21,535 nt of DNA, from assembly GCA_000447185.1 (NCBI GenBank), contig KE647293.1, forward strand, positions 1 through 21,535, in the 5' to 3' direction. This document shows, in pieces, positions 19,008 through 21,535 of the stretch (its first letter is position 1; every line of letters starts with the position of its first letter). A model generated the notes under the pieces. That model made no database searches. It saw only the letters and a program-made list of their open reading frames with translations, and had not been told where the DNA came from. This DNA comes from Vairimorpha apis BRL 01. Its lineage: Eukaryota > Microsporidia > Nosematidae. The position numbers were made by a program, and so were the translations under genes.

Positions 19008-19863
19008 TTATAAAATACATTGTATTTTTACAAAATTTATATTTTTAATTTTTATATTTTTAACACTAATTCTTTTACTTAATTTAGCGTTTAAAAGATT
19101 AAGACCTGTAATTACATCATCCTCATTCATATTCAAATCGTCTGCTATATTTATTATAGATTTGCTTTTGCCGTTATTTTTTTCAAATATAAAAATATTT
19201 TATTTTTCCAATATTTATTATATAAATTAATTCCATCTACACTTAACGGTTTTTCACATGTACCTTTTTTTAAATAGTAACTAAAATCAACTAAAAGTAA
19301 TCCGTACCCTTTTTTTTGAAAATCTGGAAAAATAGTAATACATGATAAATTATTATCAGAATTTAAAATTTCTTCTGAAAAATATCCTGCAAATATATTA
19401 TTTTCAAAAAGTAAAAAAAATTATAATTTTCAATATCCCAAAATAATGTTTTATTTTTTATGAAACATCGACCAATATTACATATATTTTGACAAATAGA
19501 TATATTATCTAAACCTTGTATTTTTAAAATTTTGATGTTTTCATCATGATATACTACATAAGATCCTGCAATAATTTTACTACATTTTTTTATATGCCTT
19601 TTAAAACTTATTTCTAAATCATATAATTCTAAACAATCATTGCAAACATACAATGTAGAACTTTTATAAAAATTGAATAAATTATTAGTAATTTCAAATT
19701 TCCTTTTACCTATAAATAAATTTATAATTTTCTGATTAAAACTGTCATATGATTCACTTTCTTCAATTTTTTTTCTTTTATTTGCTTCTTTATCAAACAA
19801 ATTTAAAATATATTCGTCTATATTATTATTTTTAAAATCTTTATATTTTAAAGAATTTTTCAT
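19008..19863 (-). CDS. MYST-family histone acetyltransferase (Esa1-like), two frameshifts
   Basis: About 285 residues if two -1 steps are allowed, at an A8 run (plus strand 19413-19420) and near 19177-19195. The first frame has the MYST C2HC zinc finger (Cys74, Cys77, His90, Cys94) and CQNICNIGRCF followed by KTLFWDIENY, matching the family's CQNLCLLxKLFLDHKTLYYDV. The second frame carries GYFSEE, the catalytic Cys in LSCITIFP, the acetyl-CoA loop QKKGYG and the catalytic Glu in EKPLS. The third frame carries the C-terminal winged-helix part with NEDDVITGLNLLN. No chromodomain precedes it, so this is a catalytic core only. MYST enzymes such as Esa1 acetylate histone H4. The position of the autoacetylated lysine holds Arg132. 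The gene ends 12 bp from the chitinase stop, tail to tail. CC lies two bases before the ATG. Confidence 0.82.
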
Positions 19864-20035
19864 AAGGATTTAAAAATTATTTTTAGAAAATGATATAAAA
19901 ATAAATTTTAAGTATAAATAATTTTACTTTAAAAATAATATATAAAATTTTTTTTGCTAAGTTTCATTTAATTTTTTTGTTAAATAGTATAAAAATAAAA
20001 ATTTTTAGCAATAAAATATTTTTTTAAATCCTTTT

Positions 20036-20406
20036 ATGGATGAATATATATCTAAAAAAAAGATTTACTAGATGAAATATTGAAAATTAATGAAAATGAA
20101 TTCAAAGAAATTGTTAATATACACAAAGAAATTCTAAATAAAAAAGAGTTAATTTTGAAAAATTCTATATTTGATGAATTTGTTTCAAAACTTGAAAATA
20201 TTGAAGAAAATTTTGAAAACGAAATGGAATTTAAAAGTATTAAAAGTAGTATTCGATGTCCATTTACACAAAAAATTATCAAAACGCCTTATAAAAATAA
20301 ATGTGGTCATGTTTATGAGAAAAGTATTTTGCATAAATATGTTACAAATTCTGAAGTCATATGTCCTTATGTTGGTTGTCAATCTAAAGTATATTATAAG
20401 AGATAA
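20036..20406 (+). CDS. Nse2/Mms21-like SP-RING SUMO ligase, one frameshift
   Basis: About 123 residues when a -1 step is allowed at the A8 run 20054-20061. The ATG at 20036, preceded by CC, otherwise runs into TAG after 11 codons, while the rest of the gene has no ATG at its frame start. The N-terminal half is a charged helical region. The C-terminal half is an SP-RING zinc domain: CPFTQKIIKTPYKNKCGH then VICPYVGC, the order found in Nse2 (Mms21). Nse2 is the SUMO E3 subunit of the Smc5/6 complex in DNA repair and chromosome segregation. Yeast Mms21 has 267 residues, so this form is less than half size. Siz/PIAS ligases also have SP-RINGs, but the short context and CPFT...P motif favour Nse2. 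It is divergent from the MYST gene (172 bp) and upstream of the RFC gene on the same strand. Confidence 0.74.
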
Positions 20407-20579
20407 ATTATTCTATTAAAAATTAAAATATTTCAATAATTATTTTATAAAATTATTGTTTTTTTTATAATTTGTGGTTTCTATTAAAAACAACTAAATG
20501 TGTATTTTATCCATATTTTTTACTTTTAATTTAAAAATTTGTTTTTTAAAATATTGAGTTTGTATAAAAACATTTTTTG

Positions 20580-20582
20580 CCC
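20580..20582 (+). promoter_or_regulatory. CCC start-site motif of the RFC gene
   Basis: CCC two bases before the ATG at 20585, matching the RFC start predicted from the family N-terminus. Confidence 0.6.
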
Positions 20583-20584
20583 TT

Positions 20585-21496
20585 ATGGATCTTTTAGTTC
20601 ACAAATATAAACCAAAAAAACTTTCTGATATAATTGGAAGCAAAAATAATTTAGAAACATTAAATTCACTTATAAAATCAAAATCTTTTCCACATTTAAT
20701 GTTTACAGGTCCGCCGGGTACAGGAAAAACAACATCTGCAAAATTAATTGCCAAAATATTATTAAATGATTCAAGTGCAATTTTGGAATTAAATGCTTCA
20801 GATGACCGTGGAATAGATACTGTACGTACAAATATTAAGGATTTTTGCATGAGAAGTATTAAAAATGTACCATTCAAAATTATTATACTTGATGAATGTG
20901 ATAGTATGACAGTAAATGCACAGCAAGCTATGAGACGTATTATGGAAGTAAATAGCGATACTTGTAAATTTATTTTAATTTGTAATAATTCTGCTAAAAT
21001 TTTTGAACCTATCCAAAGTAGGTGTGCTGTTTTAAAATTTGAAAAACTATTTGTTAGACCTAGATTACAAGAGATTATTCAAAAAGAAAATATAAGAATT
21101 AACGACGACGCGATAGAATTTATAATAGATACAAGTGATGGTGATATGAGACAATGTTTGAATATTTTACAACTTTGTGTAAACTATCCCAATATTATTA
21201 CTGAAGATTATCTTGTTAAATTAATTGGAGTTCCATCCCCTAAATTACTTAAAGACTTTTTAAATACATTAAACGAAGACATAAACGAAGGAATAAAAAA
21301 ATTTGAAGATATATGGAAACAAAAATATGATCCTGAAGATTTAATTTCTTCTTTATTCAGAATAGCAAAAAACGAAGAAAACTATGAACTGATTAAAATT
21401 ATTGGTATGACACATTTGAAAATAGTTAAAGGAAGTAATTCAAAATTAATATTTTACGGAATGTTTTATGATATTATTAATATTGAACGAACCTGA
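20585..21496 (+). CDS. RFC4: Replication factor C small subunit (yeast Rfc4 / human RFC2 type)
   Basis: A 303-residue AAA+ clamp-loader subunit, complete. It has the RFC box VHKYKPKKLSDIIG near the N-terminus, Walker A GPPGTGKT at 42-49, the LNASDDRGID box at 69-78, Walker B IIILDECD around 99-106, the trans-acting SRC arginine finger in EPIQSRCAVL at 141-150, sensor 2 DGDMRQCLN, and a helical collar. The collar's DPEDLISSLFRIAKN and IGMTHLKI resemble human RFC2 and yeast Rfc4 more than the other small subunits. The protein loads PCNA onto primed DNA with the other four RFC subunits. The start is the ATG at 20585 after CCC. It lies 178 bp downstream of the Nse2-like gene on the same strand. 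No frameshift is seen. Confidence 0.93.
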   Translation: MDLLVHKYKPKKLSDIIGSKNNLETLNSLIKSKSFPHLMFTGPPGTGKTTSAKLIAKILLNDSSAILELNASDDRGIDTVRTNIKDFCMRSIKNVPFKIIILDECDSMTVNAQQAMRRIMEVNSDTCKFILICNNSAKIFEPIQSRCAVLKFEKLFVRPRLQEIIQKENIRINDDAIEFIIDTSDGDMRQCLNILQLCVNYPNIITEDYLVKLIGVPSPKLLKDFLNTLNEDINEGIKKFEDIWKQKYDPEDLISSLFRIAKNEENYELIKIIGMTHLKIVKGSNSKLIFYGMFYDIINIERT

Positions 21497-21535
21497 GAAT
21501 AATGTCATAGTAATTACATATATATATTTTTAAGG

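Noticed and set aside
20052..20419. Two minus-strand frames and one plus-strand alternative frame over the SP-RING gene
   Set aside because: The SP-RING frame has ordered Cys/His ligands; the others have no motif.
20599..20877. Minus-strand frame over RFC
   Set aside because: It is antisense to the Walker A region of an unmistakable RFC subunit.
1..21535. CRISPR array, insertion sequence or prophage
   Set aside because: There are no regularly spaced repeats, transposase frames with catalytic motifs, or terminal inverted repeats; the gene content is eukaryotic throughout.

Overview
The window looks like nuclear DNA of a microsporidian, most likely of the AT-rich Nosema/Vairimorpha type (inferred; I could not search a database). 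The signs are very high A+T, strongly shortened versions of eukaryotic proteins, almost no introns, one short intron whose branch-point-like sequence is nearly fused to its acceptor, and a CCC or CCCC tract 3-12 bases before most start codons. That tract is a known microsporidian start-site signal. No bacterial, phage, plasmid or CRISPR features were seen.

Layout: PP2A scaffold A subunit (-, 156-1511); gene-free 0.8 kb; WD40 protein Cia1 with one frameshift (+, 2356-3197); two-RRM RNA-binding protein with a 75-nt intron (+, 3336-3941); gene-free 0.8 kb; secreted protein of unknown function with two frameshifts (-, 4754-5867); gene-free 2.4 kb with decayed coding-like fragments; divergent pair uS3 (-, 8230-8877) and Gle1-like mRNA export factor (+, 8942-9844); IRE1-like ER-stress receptor with a degenerate kinase (-, 9932-11740); gene-free 2.9 kb with two GC-richer islands, one RNA-like; divergent pair RIO2 kinase (-, 14646-15482) and eS28 (+, 15537-15740); Utp11-like SSU processome factor with one frameshift (-, 16064-16533); multiply frameshifted secreted GH19 chitinase (+, 16633-18995); MYST acetyltransferase with two frameshifts (-, 19008-19863); Nse2/Mms21-like SP-RING protein with one frameshift (+, 20036-20406); replication factor C small subunit, Rfc4 type (+, 20585-21496).

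Functionally, four genes serve ribosome production (uS3, eS28, RIO2, Utp11). Others serve mRNA handling (Gle1, RRM protein), cytosolic Fe-S assembly (Cia1), chromatin and DNA maintenance (MYST, Nse2, RFC), phosphatase and ER-stress signalling (PP2A-A, IRE1), and the spore wall or host interface (chitinase, secreted unknown). Several genes are divergent pairs with only 54-172 bp between start codons, so promoters must be short or shared.

The most striking sequence-level pattern is that six otherwise convincing genes are broken, mostly at A/T runs of 8-9 and mostly in the same direction (one base short). This suggests undercounted homopolymers in the assembly, or real slippage on A-runs. The most interesting biology is the IRE1 homologue: its kinase has lost the HRD and DFG aspartates and nearly all of its activation segment, while the KEN RNase residues remain.
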